Origin: Dysgonomonas sp. PF1-14
GTDB lineage: Bacteria; Bacteroidota; Bacteroidia; Bacteroidales; Dysgonomonadaceae
DNA: 64,000 bases
Assembly: GCF_029892965.1 (NCBI RefSeq)
Contig: NZ_JARXWN010000005.1
Location: 186,001-250,000, forward strand
Direction: 5' to 3'
Shown: piece after piece, positions 36,897-46,146 of the stretch
Position numbering within the stretch: the first letter of the stretch is position 1
Layout of the letters: each line of letters starts with the position of its first letter
Made by a program: the position numbers and the translations under genes
Notes under the pieces: generated by a model
The model's input: the letters and a program-made list of their open reading frames with translations, nothing else
Told to the model about the DNA's origin: nothing
Database searches by the model: none

Positions 36897-37526
36897 ATGA
36901 AAGCAAAATTTTTCATGTTGTGCATAAGCCTTATGCTTTTCACAACCAATATGAGTGCCCAATGGACAGTATGGGACCCATCGAACTTTACACAGAGTAT
37001 CGTAAATACCAGCAAGCAGATTGTACAGACTTCGAGTACCGCCCAAACCATGATCAGTAATTTCAAAGAAGTTCAAAAGGTTTATAATCAAGGGAAAGAG
37101 TATTACGATGCGCTCAAAGCGGTCAATAACTTAGTAAAAGACGCGAAAAAAGTTCAAAAGACCATCCTGATGGTTGGAGAAGTGTCGGAAATCTATGTTA
37201 CTAATTTTCAAAAGATGCTGTCCGATCCCAACTTCTCAATAGACGAACTCAATGCCATTGCTCACGGGTATACTAAACTGTTGGAACAATCAGGTGATGT
37301 ACTGAATGAATTGAAAGGAGTAGTAAATATCAGCACCTTATCATTAAGCGACAAAGATCGTATGGATGTGGTCAATCATTGCTATGACGAAATGGTAAGC
37401 TACCGTAATCTGGTGAAATACTATACCAACAAGAATATCAGTATTTCTTATCTCAGAGCCAAGAAAAAAGGGGAGACATCCCGTGTCAATACCTTGTATG
37501 GTAATCCGGATGCTCGTTATTGGTAA
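36897..37526 (+). CDS. traI: Conjugal transfer protein TraI (DUF4141)
   Basis: 209 residues, signal peptide (1-21), then a helical, coiled-coil-rich periplasmic domain (NTSKQIVQTSSTAQTMISNF). This is the DUF4141 pattern, resembling VirB5-type proteins. It stands in the standard place between the ATPase and TraJ. Confidence 0.85.
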   Translation: MKAKFFMLCISLMLFTTNMSAQWTVWDPSNFTQSIVNTSKQIVQTSSTAQTMISNFKEVQKVYNQGKEYYDALKAVNNLVKDAKKVQKTILMVGEVSEIYVTNFQKMLSDPNFSIDELNAIAHGYTKLLEQSGDVLNELKGVVNISTLSLSDKDRMDVVNHCYDEMVSYRNLVKYYTNKNISISYLRAKKKGETSRVNTLYGNPDARYW

Positions 37527-37631
37527 ATCAATGCGCTAATGTGCTAATGTGTCAATTAGCAAATTCGGAAATTAACACGAAGCGAACCTCATTGGCACAT
37601 CGGCATATTATCTCATTAACAAATTAGAATC

Positions 37632-38735
37632 ATGGATTTTAATCAATTTCACGAAACACTGCGGACACTCTACGAACAGATGATGCCCTTATGCGGCAAT
37701 ATGGTTGGCGTAGCCAAAGGAATAGCCGGACTGGGAGCATTGTTTTATGTCGCCCATCGGGTTTGGCAATCCCTTTCAAGGGCAGAGCCGATTGATGTTT
37801 ACCCCCTGCTCCGTCCTTTTGCCATCGGGCTATGTATCATGTTTTTCCCAAGCATCGTATTAGGGACAATCAACAGCGTGATGAGCCCGGTTGTAAAGGG
37901 AACACACGGGATGCTGCAATCCGAAACATTCGATATGCAGAAATACGCGGAGCAGAAAGATAAGCTGGAATATGAAGCTATGCGGCGGAATCCCGAAACG
38001 GCTTATCTGGTCGATAACGAGATATTCGACGCCAAAATGGAAGAGCTGGGTATCACCGATGTGGGAACAAAAGTAGGGCTATATCTGGAACGGGAACTGT
38101 ATGATGTCAAGAAATGGATACGCAATACTTTCCGTGAACTGCTGGAGATAATCTTCAAAGCTGCGGCGTTGGTTATCGATGTGATTCGTACTTTCTTTCT
38201 GATAGTATTGGCTATACTGGGACCTATCGCTTTCGGCATATCCGTCTGGGACGGTTTTTCATCTACTCTTACCCAATGGATAACCCGTTATATTTCTGTT
38301 TACCTGTGGCTGCCCGTATCGGATTTATTCAGTACGATACTGGCGCGGCTTCAATCCCTGATGCTCCAAGCTGATATCGAGCGCATGGAAATTGACCCGA
38401 ATTTTTCTTTAGATAACTCGGATGTAATCTATATCCTGTTTATGATCATCGGCATTGTAGGCTATTTCACTATTCCGACAGTTGCAGGCTGGATAATCTC
38501 GGCCGGGGGTATAGGTAACTTCGGTAAGAATGTAAACCAGACGGCAACCAAAGGCGGTGCAATCGCCGGAGGAGCTGCCGGAGCTGCAGCAGGAAATATT
38601 ACAGGACGATTGAAAGGAGGCGGTAATTCCGGTAGTAGCAGTAGTAGTTCTGCCGGCGGCGGCAGTCAGCCACAAGGAAAGAATTACGCCACAGGAGATG
38701 GTGGACAATCCGGCTCTTCAAGGAAGACTCCTTAA
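37632..38735 (+). CDS. traJ: Conjugal transfer protein TraJ
   Basis: 367 residues with several membrane helices (about 20-40, 60-78, 180-215, 270-300). It is of the VirB6-like class of mating-channel proteins. The last 55 residues are low complexity Gly/Ser/Ala. The preceding 105-base gap contains the repeated GCTAATGTGCTAATGTG type sequence. Confidence 0.87.
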   Translation: MDFNQFHETLRTLYEQMMPLCGNMVGVAKGIAGLGALFYVAHRVWQSLSRAEPIDVYPLLRPFAIGLCIMFFPSIVLGTINSVMSPVVKGTHGMLQSETFDMQKYAEQKDKLEYEAMRRNPETAYLVDNEIFDAKMEELGITDVGTKVGLYLERELYDVKKWIRNTFRELLEIIFKAAALVIDVIRTFFLIVLAILGPIAFGISVWDGFSSTLTQWITRYISVYLWLPVSDLFSTILARLQSLMLQADIERMEIDPNFSLDNSDVIYILFMIIGIVGYFTIPTVAGWIISAGGIGNFGKNVNQTATKGGAIAGGAAGAAAGNITGRLKGGGNSGSSSSSSAGGGSQPQGKNYATGDGGQSGSSRKTP

Positions 38736-38762
38736 TAATTATCAAATTTTCAAATTGAATTT

Positions 38763-39386
38763 ATGGAATTTAAATCATTAAAAAATATCGAAACGAGTTT
38801 TAAGCACCTCCGATTTTTCGGCATTGTGTTTTTGTGTATGTGCGCCGCCGTTACAGGCTACTCCTTATACAGCGCGTATGACTTTGCGGAAAAGCAACGT
38901 CAAAAAATATATGTGTTAGACAACGGGAAATCGTTGATGCTGGCTCTCTCGCAGGACTTGTCGCAAAACCGCCCTGTGGAAGCAAGGGAGCACATCAGGC
39001 GCTTCCATGAACTCTTTTTTACTCTTTCTCCCGATAAGAGTGCCATTGAAAGTAATATCAACAGAGCATTGCTCCTGTCCGATAAGTCGGCCTTCAATTA
39101 TTATAAGGACTTGTCGGAGAAGGGATTTTACAACCGTATAATCTCCGGAAATATCAATCAGACCATCCGGATAGACAGTGTTGTATGCAACCTGAACAGC
39201 TATCCTTACGAAGCGGCGACTTATGCCCGGCAGATGATTATCCGTGAGAGCAATATTACCGAACGCTCTTTGGTTACTTATTGCCGCCTGCTGAACTCCG
39301 TTCGCTCGGAAAGTAATCCGCACGGATTTATTATCGAAGGATTCGAAGTCAGGGAGAATAAGGATATCAGGGTGCTGGCTCGCTAA
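38763..39386 (+). CDS. traK: Conjugal transfer protein TraK
   Basis: 207 residues. One N-terminal membrane helix (about 19-38) is followed by a soluble domain (VIRE, RMIRESNITERSLVTYC). This is the VirB8-like TraK of CTnDOT, whose length and topology it matches. Confidence 0.88.
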   Translation: MEFKSLKNIETSFKHLRFFGIVFLCMCAAVTGYSLYSAYDFAEKQRQKIYVLDNGKSLMLALSQDLSQNRPVEAREHIRRFHELFFTLSPDKSAIESNINRALLLSDKSAFNYYKDLSEKGFYNRIISGNINQTIRIDSVVCNLNSYPYEAATYARQMIIRESNITERSLVTYCRLLNSVRSESNPHGFIIEGFEVRENKDIRVLAR

Positions 39387-39397
39387 AAACAACGCCT

Positions 39398-39754
39398 ATG
39401 AAAGAAAGACTGAAAGAATTAGGCTATTGGTTGGAAGGTAAGATCAAGGATTTTTGCGGGGAACTGACACCCGACAAACGGATAACGGCGATAGTGATAA
39501 TGCTCCTGATACTGACCATCGGAAACCTCTACTTTACCTTTTCCACGATTTATAACTGGGGAAAAGAAAGCGAAAAGAAGAAAGTATTGGAGATAGAGCA
39601 AATGATGGATTCTCCTGTTGACAAGGAACTCTTCGACCTGTATCAACAAAAAATCCGAAAGGATTCTATCGACAGTATAAGAATTAATCAACAAAAATTC
39701 AAAGAATATGAACGAACGACTGAAAATATCTTCGGCGCAAAAGCAGAAGCTTAA
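39398..39754 (+). CDS. traL: Conjugal transfer protein TraL (DUF3989)
   Basis: 118 residues, one membrane helix (about 30-48), flanked by charged segments. It is the DUF3989 protein that always separates traK and traM. The stop overlaps the start of traM by 47 bases. Confidence 0.82.
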   Translation: MKERLKELGYWLEGKIKDFCGELTPDKRITAIVIMLLILTIGNLYFTFSTIYNWGKESEKKKVLEIEQMMDSPVDKELFDLYQQKIRKDSIDSIRINQQKFKEYERTTENIFGAKAEA

Positions 39755-40991
39755 AAAATATGCTGTTTTTGCCCTGATGGCAATTATCTGTGTGGGGTGC
39801 ATATGGCTGATATTTAAGCCATCGGATGCAGACAAAATAAAGCTACAGGAGGGTATCGGCTTTAACGCCGATATCCCCGATCCGGGCAAAGATGAGATTA
39901 TCGGCGACAAAAAAGACGCTTACGAAAAGGAGCAGATGCAAAATAAGCAAAAGGACCGGATGCAATCCCTTCAGGGATACATTAGTATGCTGGAAAACGA
40001 ATCATCAGCTAAGACAGAGCCTGTTGTATTAGATTATTCCGAACCGGAAGCAACAACGCCGGAAGAAGCGAAAGAGCCTATCGGCAGCTCGGTTTCCGCC
40101 TACAAGGACATCAACCGCACATTGGGTACTTTCTACGAACAGCCGAAAATCGATCCCGAAAAGGAAGAAATGAAGAAACGATTGGAGGAACTGGAAGCCA
40201 AAATGAACGAAAAGGACAGCAAACAGTCGGCGATGGATGAGCAGTTGGAGCTGATGGAAAAGTCCTACCAAATGGCGGCCAAGTATATGCCACAGGTTCA
40301 GCAGGACAACGGTAACCAAAGCCTGAGCAAAAGAATAGCGAACGGTACGGTTAAAAATAGCAGTAATAACAACAAAACTAAAATCACTCCGATACGGCAG
40401 ATCCGAAACCAAACGGTATCTGCATTGGCACAGTCCATAGGTGGCGATGAGTATTACCAAATGTATGATCAGCCGAGAAATATCAGCTTTAATACGGTGG
40501 GCGGGACAGTCGGGGTATCGGAGAAAAATACGATTGCCGCTATTGTCCATGATGACCAAACTGTGGTAGACGGACAAACCACCCGTCTGCGCCTGACCGA
40601 GCCACTCATGGCAGGAACTACTCTTATCCCCGAAAACACCATTGTAACAGGCCTTGCCAAAGTGCAGGGCGAACGGATGGAGATTCAGATTTCTTCTATC
40701 GAGTACGAAGGGACGATTATTCCTGTGGAAATGATGGTCTATGATTCGGACGGACAACGTGGAATCTACATTCCCGGCTCATTGGAGATGAACGCCGCCA
40801 AAGAAATCATAGCCAATATGGGAAGCAGTGTCGGCACGAGCTTTACCATGACCGAAAGCACGGGTGCTCAACTGACCTCCGATCTGACCAAAGGGGCGAT
40901 ACAGGGTTTATCGGCTTATATGCAGAAAAAGATAAGGCAGGTAAAGATTACACTCAAATCGGGATATAGGGTAATGCTGATGCCGAAATAG
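39708..40991 (+). CDS. traM: Conjugal transfer protein TraM (VirB10-like)
   Basis: 427 residues: basic N-terminus, one membrane helix (about 18-37), a long Glu/Lys-rich coiled coil (about 130-190), and a C-terminal VirB10/TrbI-type beta-barrel (TVVDGQTTRLRLTEPLMAG, then IYIPGSLEMNAAKEI). It links the inner and outer membranes in the mating channel. Confidence 0.87.
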   Translation: MNERLKISSAQKQKLKKYAVFALMAIICVGCIWLIFKPSDADKIKLQEGIGFNADIPDPGKDEIIGDKKDAYEKEQMQNKQKDRMQSLQGYISMLENESSAKTEPVVLDYSEPEATTPEEAKEPIGSSVSAYKDINRTLGTFYEQPKIDPEKEEMKKRLEELEAKMNEKDSKQSAMDEQLELMEKSYQMAAKYMPQVQQDNGNQSLSKRIANGTVKNSSNNNKTKITPIRQIRNQTVSALAQSIGGDEYYQMYDQPRNISFNTVGGTVGVSEKNTIAAIVHDDQTVVDGQTTRLRLTEPLMAGTTLIPENTIVTGLAKVQGERMEIQISSIEYEGTIIPVEMMVYDSDGQRGIYIPGSLEMNAAKEIIANMGSSVGTSFTMTESTGAQLTSDLTKGAIQGLSAYMQKKIRQVKITLKSGYRVMLMPK

Positions 40992-41033
40992 TTACGAGTT
41001 ACTGCGCCCTACGGGCAGTTACGAGTTACAAGT
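40991..41033. repeat. GTTACGAGTTAC repeat pair between traM and traN
   Basis: Two copies of GTTACGAGTTAC flank a small hairpin, GCCCTACGGGC, in the short intergenic gap. The same unit is tandemly repeated at 25153-25180 in the suf operon. Confidence 0.7.
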
Positions 41034-41068
41034 AAACTAAGTGAATGAACAATTTAAATCAAAAAATA

Positions 41069-42052
41069 ATGAGAAAATATATTGTATTAATAATGCTGGC
41101 GGCAATAACTATCGCGGCCAATGCCCAGACGGACACCATCCCTGTTATCAATCAGACACCGGAGGAAATGCAGAAAGACTTGCAACAAGTACTCAAACCC
41201 TCTTTTGGAGATTACTACGAGGGGCTGACCAAGAAAATCACATTCGACCGCATGATTCCGCCATACGGGTTGGAGGTTACTTTCGATAAGACCGTGCATA
41301 TCATTTTCCCGGCAGCTATCCGCTATGTGGATTTAGGCTCGAATAATATCATTGCGGGCAAAGCAGGCAGTTCGGAGAATATCCTGCGGGTAAAGGCGGC
41401 TATTCGCAATTTTGAAACGGAAACCAATATGGCAGTCATTACCGAAGAGGGGAGTTACTATACCTATAATGTTAAATATGCCGATGAACCGGAAAAGCTC
41501 AATATCGAAATGAAGGATTTTATGCATGATGGTGTAGCAACCAATCGCCCGAATAACAGTATGGAAATCTACCTGAAGGAATTGGGCAGCGAATCACCCC
41601 GCATCGTTTACCTGATAAACCGTGCTGTCTACAATACCGACAAGCGGATAGTTAAGCATATCGGTTCCAAACGATTCGGGATACAATACCTGCTCAAAGG
41701 CATCTATTCGCATAACAACTTGCTCTACCTGCATACTTCCATCAAAAACGCATCTAATGTACCCTTCGATGTAGACTTTGTACGCATGAAAATAGTAGAC
41801 AAGAAAGTAATGAAGCAAACAGCTATTCAGGAAACAGTTATCTATCCGCTTCGGGCTTATAATTTAGTTTCGTCTGTCGGGGGTAATAAAAGTGAACGCA
41901 CCGTGTTCACAATCGATAAAATTACCATACCCAACGATAAACAGTTGGTGATTAAGCTTTTTGAGAAAAACGGAGGGCGAAATCAATCTTTTGTGATTGA
42001 GAATGAGGATTTATTGAGAGCCGAAGAAATCAACGAACTAAAAGTGAAATAA
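41069..42052 (+). CDS. traN: Conjugal transfer protein TraN (DUF4138)
   Basis: 327 residues from MRKYIVLIMLAAITIAANAQ, a proper signal peptide. An ATG at 41045 in the same frame would add eight residues that spoil the signal. The mature part is mostly beta strands, of the DUF4138 family (VirB9-like position). It is cotranslated with traO, whose ATG lies 2 bases after its stop. Confidence 0.85.
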   Translation: MRKYIVLIMLAAITIAANAQTDTIPVINQTPEEMQKDLQQVLKPSFGDYYEGLTKKITFDRMIPPYGLEVTFDKTVHIIFPAAIRYVDLGSNNIIAGKAGSSENILRVKAAIRNFETETNMAVITEEGSYYTYNVKYADEPEKLNIEMKDFMHDGVATNRPNNSMEIYLKELGSESPRIVYLINRAVYNTDKRIVKHIGSKRFGIQYLLKGIYSHNNLLYLHTSIKNASNVPFDVDFVRMKIVDKKVMKQTAIQETVIYPLRAYNLVSSVGGNKSERTVFTIDKITIPNDKQLVIKLFEKNGGRNQSFVIENEDLLRAEEINELKVK

Positions 42053-42053
42053 G

Positions 42054-42629
42054 ATGAAGCGTATCACATTCCTTATAATTCTGAGTCTTGCCCTGATCGG
42101 GCAGGCTCATGCTCAACGTTACTTACCGGGGCAGAAAGCCATACAGCTGACAGGTGGCTTTGTAGATGGCTTTACAGCGGAAAAGAAGGACGGACAGGCG
42201 TTTTACGGCGGCATCGCCTTATCTGCCTATACCAAAAACGGAAATCGGTGGGTATTCGGCGGGGAATACCTGCAAAAAAACTATGAGTATAAGGATAAGT
42301 TTATTCCCCTGTCCCAGATAACAGCAGAAGGCGGTTACTACCTGAACTTTCTGTCGGACAGGAGTAAGACCTTATTCTTCTCGGTCGGATTATCAGCTGT
42401 CGGAGGCTACGAAACGATAAACTGGGGCAAAGAGTTATTGTTCGATGGGGCAACGATTACATCAGAGGATAACTTCCTGTATGGTGGTGCAGTATCTTTT
42501 GAAATTGAAACATTCCTGTCCGACAGGTTTGCCCTGCTCATCAATGCCAGAGAGCGGATACTCTTCGGCTCGCAGGTTAATAAGTTCCATACACAGGTGG
42601 GTTTTGGAATCAAGGTATTTATAAACTAA
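42054..42629 (+). CDS. traO: Conjugal transfer protein TraO
   Basis: 191 residues, signal peptide (1-20, ending AHA), then an outer-membrane beta-barrel-like pattern (YLPGQKAIQLTGGFVDGF, GGYYLNFLSDRSKT, VGFGIKVFIN). It is in the place of TraO in the CTnDOT operon. Confidence 0.85.
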   Translation: MKRITFLIILSLALIGQAHAQRYLPGQKAIQLTGGFVDGFTAEKKDGQAFYGGIALSAYTKNGNRWVFGGEYLQKNYEYKDKFIPLSQITAEGGYYLNFLSDRSKTLFFSVGLSAVGGYETINWGKELLFDGATITSEDNFLYGGAVSFEIETFLSDRFALLINARERILFGSQVNKFHTQVGFGIKVFIN

Positions 42630-42657
42630 AAGTTAAAAACTAAAAATCAGATTTAAC

Positions 42658-43089
42658 ATGAAAAAATGTGCATCTTACATCATCTTTACGCTATTGCTGG
42701 CCGCAATAGCGTGTGCCTGTAGCGACAATATTGATGTTCGCCAAAGTTATGAATTCGAGGTTACTTACTTGCCTGTGCAAAAAAAACTGAAAGTCGGAGA
42801 GGTAGCGGAGATCAGGTGTCAATTGCTGCGTTCGGGTTACTATGAAGAGGCTGAATATTACCTCCGTTTCTTCCAAAGTGAAGGGGCAGGCTCTTTGCGG
42901 ATAGGTAATAACGAACCTTTCCTGCCCAATGACACTTACCTGCTGCCCAGTGATACATTCCGCCTGTATTACACTTCCGAATCGGAAGAGCAGGCGGTCA
43001 TCGACTTGTTTTTTTTCGATTCATTCGGAAATGAATATCCATTATCATTCCAATTTAATACTGATTCAAGCAAGGAAGAAGAGCTATGA
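42658..43089 (+). CDS. traQ: Conjugal transfer protein TraQ (DUF3872)
   Basis: 143 residues: a signal peptide with a lipoprotein-like Cys (IACACSDN), then a DUF3872 Ig-like beta domain (YEFEVTYLPVQKKLKVGE). TraP (a primase-like protein) normally precedes traQ but is absent here. Its stop overlaps the next small frame by ATGA. Confidence 0.83.
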   Translation: MKKCASYIIFTLLLAAIACACSDNIDVRQSYEFEVTYLPVQKKLKVGEVAEIRCQLLRSGYYEEAEYYLRFFQSEGAGSLRIGNNEPFLPNDTYLLPSDTFRLYYTSESEEQAVIDLFFFDSFGNEYPLSFQFNTDSSKEEEL

Positions 43090-43187
43090 CAACGATGATG
43101 GTAATTTCGTATATAGTTACATGGATAAATATTATTTATTCATGGCTGATTGCCCCGAATGAGGAAGAATCTTCTGATTATCTGTAA
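43086..43187 (+). CDS. Small membrane-associated protein at the end of the tra operon
   Basis: 33 codons, starting MTTMMVISYIVTWINIIYSW and ending in an acidic tail. The ATG overlaps the traQ stop (ATGA), which suggests translational coupling. One hydrophobic helix. No homologue recognised. It lies before the operon terminator. Confidence 0.5.
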   Translation: MTTMMVISYIVTWINIIYSWLIAPNEEESSDYL

Positions 43188-43241
43188 TTTTTAAAGTTTG
43201 TACAGCCAATTTTCTTTGAAGTTTTCTAAAAATTTGAGAAG

Positions 43242-43269
43242 TCTCCGATGTGATATCGGAGGCTTTTTA
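43242..43269 (+). terminator. Terminator of the tra operon
   Basis: CTCCGAT and ATCGGAG pair perfectly around a 5-base loop and are followed by CTTTTTAT. Confidence 0.88.
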
Positions 43270-43285
43270 TGATAATGTATTCACT

Positions 43286-44014
43286 TCACTTTTTTCTTAC
43301 CACATTATAGATACCCTTCTGTCCGGTTTGGATAACTTCATACTTATCCAGTTTCTCATAGATAGCTCCTAACGTTTTACATCCGTAGCGTCCAGTTTTG
43401 AATTTCGGCTTTATCTTTTTCATTGCCATACCGATTTGTGAGAGGGTTACCTCTTCCTTTCCGTCGGCTGCCGATTCGTATGCCTTATCGAACAGATCGG
43501 CTTCCTTTTGAAGCAATACGGCAGGGGTATCTCCTTTTTCCGCTTTGGGATTCTTCTCCGGTTCTCGGTCGGAATAGATGAATTTTTTGCAGGAATTGAT
43601 AAAAGCAATCGGGGTTTTGCTCTCTCCATAACCGATTACGCTTACCCCTTCCTCCCGAATGCGCTGAGCCAATGGTGTGTAATCGCTGTCACTCGATACG
43701 ATGAAAAATACATCTATATTTTTTGAATTTAACAAGTCCATTGCATCAATCACAAACACAATGTCAGTAGTGTTCTTTCCTTTTATATAAGGCAGGGCTT
43801 CAATTAAGCGGTAAGAAAATTCCCTTGCCGGCTCTTTCCAACTCGAAAGCGTTGTTTTACTCCAGTCCCCGTAAATTCTTTTGACAATCACTTCCCCGTA
43901 GCCGGATGCCAGCTCCGTTATATCATTCAGTTTAGCCGAAGAAGCATTGTCTCCATCTATCAGGATGGCTACTCTTTTTGCCGAATTATCTTTCAGGGAT
44001 TTGTCTTTTTTCAT
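43286..44014 (-). CDS. NYN-domain nuclease with C-terminal OST-HTH/LOTUS domain
   Basis: 242 residues. The NYN (PIN-like) domain covers about 12-150, with the acidic site residues in ILIDGDNAS, DIVFVIDAMDLL and FFIVSSDSDYTPLAQ. The C-terminal part (about 170-240) has the LOTUS-like winged-helix pattern (LSQIGMAMKKIKPKFKTGRY, then YNVVRKK). Proteins of this layout are predicted RNA nucleases. The gene overlaps the MNT-HEPN gene by 4 bases and follows it in one transcript. Confidence 0.85.
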   Translation of the reverse strand: MKKDKSLKDNSAKRVAILIDGDNASSAKLNDITELASGYGEVIVKRIYGDWSKTTLSSWKEPAREFSYRLIEALPYIKGKNTTDIVFVIDAMDLLNSKNIDVFFIVSSDSDYTPLAQRIREEGVSVIGYGESKTPIAFINSCKKFIYSDREPEKNPKAEKGDTPAVLLQKEADLFDKAYESAADGKEEVTLSQIGMAMKKIKPKFKTGRYGCKTLGAIYEKLDKYEVIQTGQKGIYNVVRKK

Positions 44015-44928
44015 TCCTCTACCGTATTGTTGTTTGTATCCGCCATTTTCTCATGTTCTAAAATTCTCTCCTCACATACCTCTTTCGTTATATCCCGCAA
44101 TAACTCCACTTTGGTAATTAGGGCTTCAACATCTTCTCTGTTTACTCCAAAATTGGGATTATAACGAGCCTGCACATAGGCATCGTCTAAAAGCTGGAAC
44201 AGACGTTGCTCTTCGTCCGTATCACGGGGAAAGGCTTTCCCGACCTCTAGGGTATGCCGTTTAGCATAACCTGATATTTTGAAAAGATTATGCTCTTTGG
44301 GAGAATAAAGGGAAAAAGTTAAGGTTACCGCAAAATATAGATTTTCAACTGCTTGATGAAGATAAAAAGATGCTTGTTTGTAATCTTCTCTATTGAACGC
44401 ATTATAAACATCTGCCAAAAAGCTATTTGCCCTTTTAAACCTCTCATCAAAATACTGGCGGGATAAATCTCTTATTTCTTCATAGTTCAGGGTGCGGGGT
44501 TCAGATAGCTTTTGCCTGCCGCTATTGTAAAGCAGTACACCTTCTTTACTAATATCGGTATAAAAATAATACCCTTTCCTTATAGCTTTGTTGAAATATT
44601 CAAACGTCTCCTGAATAAATTGTATAGGGGTAGTCATCGAATGATGCCTGCCCTGATAAAAGTTTTCCTCTACACGATTCAGTTTACGCGTAACAGTAAA
44701 TCCACTTTCCTTACCGGAAGTCAGCACCAAAATATCATAATCACTCATAAAATAAGTGCGAACACCATATTCTGTACGTTGGTCGTAATCTACATAGTCA
44801 TTACGGGCATAGCTCCCAAAAAGGATAATCATCTCACAATCATCACCCAACAGTTCACAAATGCCATGAATAATGGTACGTAGTTCTTCCTGTTTTTTTT
44901 CGGGTAAAAATGATATGGATGTTTTCAT
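44011..44928 (-). CDS. Fused nucleotidyltransferase-HEPN protein
   Basis: 305 residues. Residues about 35-110 form a MNT-type nucleotidyltransferase with LFGSYARND and the DYDILVL metal-binding pair. Residues about 165-290 form a HEPN domain (YKQASFYLHQAVENLYFAV, and DDAYVQARYNPNFGV). No clear RxxxxH catalytic motif is seen in the HEPN part. MNT and HEPN are usually separate antitoxin and toxin genes; here they are one chain. It is translationally coupled to the NYN-LOTUS gene downstream. A good promoter lies just upstream, with a leader of only about 14 bases. Confidence 0.85.
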   Translation of the reverse strand: MKTSISFLPEKKQEELRTIIHGICELLGDDCEMIILFGSYARNDYVDYDQRTEYGVRTYFMSDYDILVLTSGKESGFTVTRKLNRVEENFYQGRHHSMTTPIQFIQETFEYFNKAIRKGYYFYTDISKEGVLLYNSGRQKLSEPRTLNYEEIRDLSRQYFDERFKRANSFLADVYNAFNREDYKQASFYLHQAVENLYFAVTLTFSLYSPKEHNLFKISGYAKRHTLEVGKAFPRDTDEEQRLFQLLDDAYVQARYNPNFGVNREDVEALITKVELLRDITKEVCEERILEHEKMADTNNNTVEE

Positions 44929-44948
44929 GTAAAATTTTTATTTGTTTT

Positions 44949-44981
44949 CAAAGGTAATAAAGTTACGGAAAGAATTACAAA
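44949..44981 (-). promoter_or_regulatory. Promoter of the MNT-HEPN/NYN pair
   Basis: On the minus strand TTTG (44978-44981), 21 bases, then TACCTTTG (44949-44956). It fits the Bacteroidetes consensus and lies 21 bases upstream of the start codon. Confidence 0.75.
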
Positions 44982-45086
44982 TCAAAAACAATTTCATTTT
45001 TTCATTCTATGCGAAAACTGAAATTGTTAAAATCAATTTTCAATAATGATAAATTTTGTATAGTTTTGTGAAAACAACAGCGACTT

Positions 45087-46106
45087 ATGAAAAAAATATT
45101 ACTTGCCCTGTTATCTTTAACAGTAGCTTTTTCTTCTGTTTGTGCACAAGATTCCTACGAAACATTCGATGGTGATATAATAAAAAAAGGTGATGTCATT
45201 AAAATTGGCATTTTATCCTCACGTCATGCTCCGTACATATTTATAAGAGAGATAGTGAATAAGGGAGGAAAAGAAGAGTTTGTAAATATAAGAGAGAATC
45301 TGGCTTATACGGATTTGCAGGTTAGAGAAATTATTCATCAGGTAAATAGTTCGTATTTTGGCAGTAAAAACACGGTTATAAGGACTTACAGTCCTAAACT
45401 TGGTAAAGAATACCTTGTCGGGATAGACTTTGCAATATCTCGGGGAGAGATTATCAGCCGTTATGTAGACCATTCGAAGGACAAAGCTGTTTTTCTCAGC
45501 GATGACCTTCTTCTGGCCGCTTGCATTCGTGTAAACGAAATAAGCATTGACGACCGGATAATCCTTCTTTTCATCAAACTGAAAGATTGGGAATTATACA
45601 ATAAATGCAGTAAAGATGAATTCGAATTTCATGCTGTAAAAGACGAATACCGACAAATGCTGGAAAACATGGCAAATAGTTTCGATTTCACAGCTACTTA
45701 TTACATCAAAAACAGCTTGGAAATAGGGAAGTATGATTTCGCGAAGAATGCTTTTCCCTTAACTTATATACACGATACCAAAATGAATTTCCACAAATAC
45801 GGCGACTATGAATTTATCGTTACCAATCCCTCATTCGGCAAGTTTATGCCTGTGGCTCCAGATGAAGCCCGCAAAAGCAACAAACGCCGCATAGGTATGG
45901 ATAAACACGGATATGTAAGCACTTTGGCTTACGGACGCATCTATTTCAAACTTTTGGATAAAAAGATGGAATTGCCCAAAGAAAAATTTAAACTGTTCGA
46001 TATTGAAAAAATGTATCGCCATAAGATTGTCGGAGTTCAACTTACCAAAATAGAAGTTTACGACTACCAACATTGCGATTATAACTTAATCGGCAGTGTT
46101 GAGTAG
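45087..46106 (+). CDS. Secreted protein of unknown function
   Basis: 339 residues with a clear signal peptide (1-20, ending VCA). The mature part alternates strands and helices with no recognised motif; a Lys-rich block stands near residues 263-268. The gene is divergent from the MNT-HEPN gene and convergent with the SH3 protein. A -7-like TAGTTTTG (45061-45068) lies 18 bases upstream. It sits in the cargo part of the element and has no tra-like features. Confidence 0.65.
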   Translation: MKKILLALLSLTVAFSSVCAQDSYETFDGDIIKKGDVIKIGILSSRHAPYIFIREIVNKGGKEEFVNIRENLAYTDLQVREIIHQVNSSYFGSKNTVIRTYSPKLGKEYLVGIDFAISRGEIISRYVDHSKDKAVFLSDDLLLAACIRVNEISIDDRIILLFIKLKDWELYNKCSKDEFEFHAVKDEYRQMLENMANSFDFTATYYIKNSLEIGKYDFAKNAFPLTYIHDTKMNFHKYGDYEFIVTNPSFGKFMPVAPDEARKSNKRRIGMDKHGYVSTLAYGRIYFKLLDKKMELPKEKFKLFDIEKMYRHKIVGVQLTKIEVYDYQHCDYNLIGSVE

Positions 46107-46146
46107 AATATTATAACAATTAATCCTCATAGAAAAGCATCTCGTA

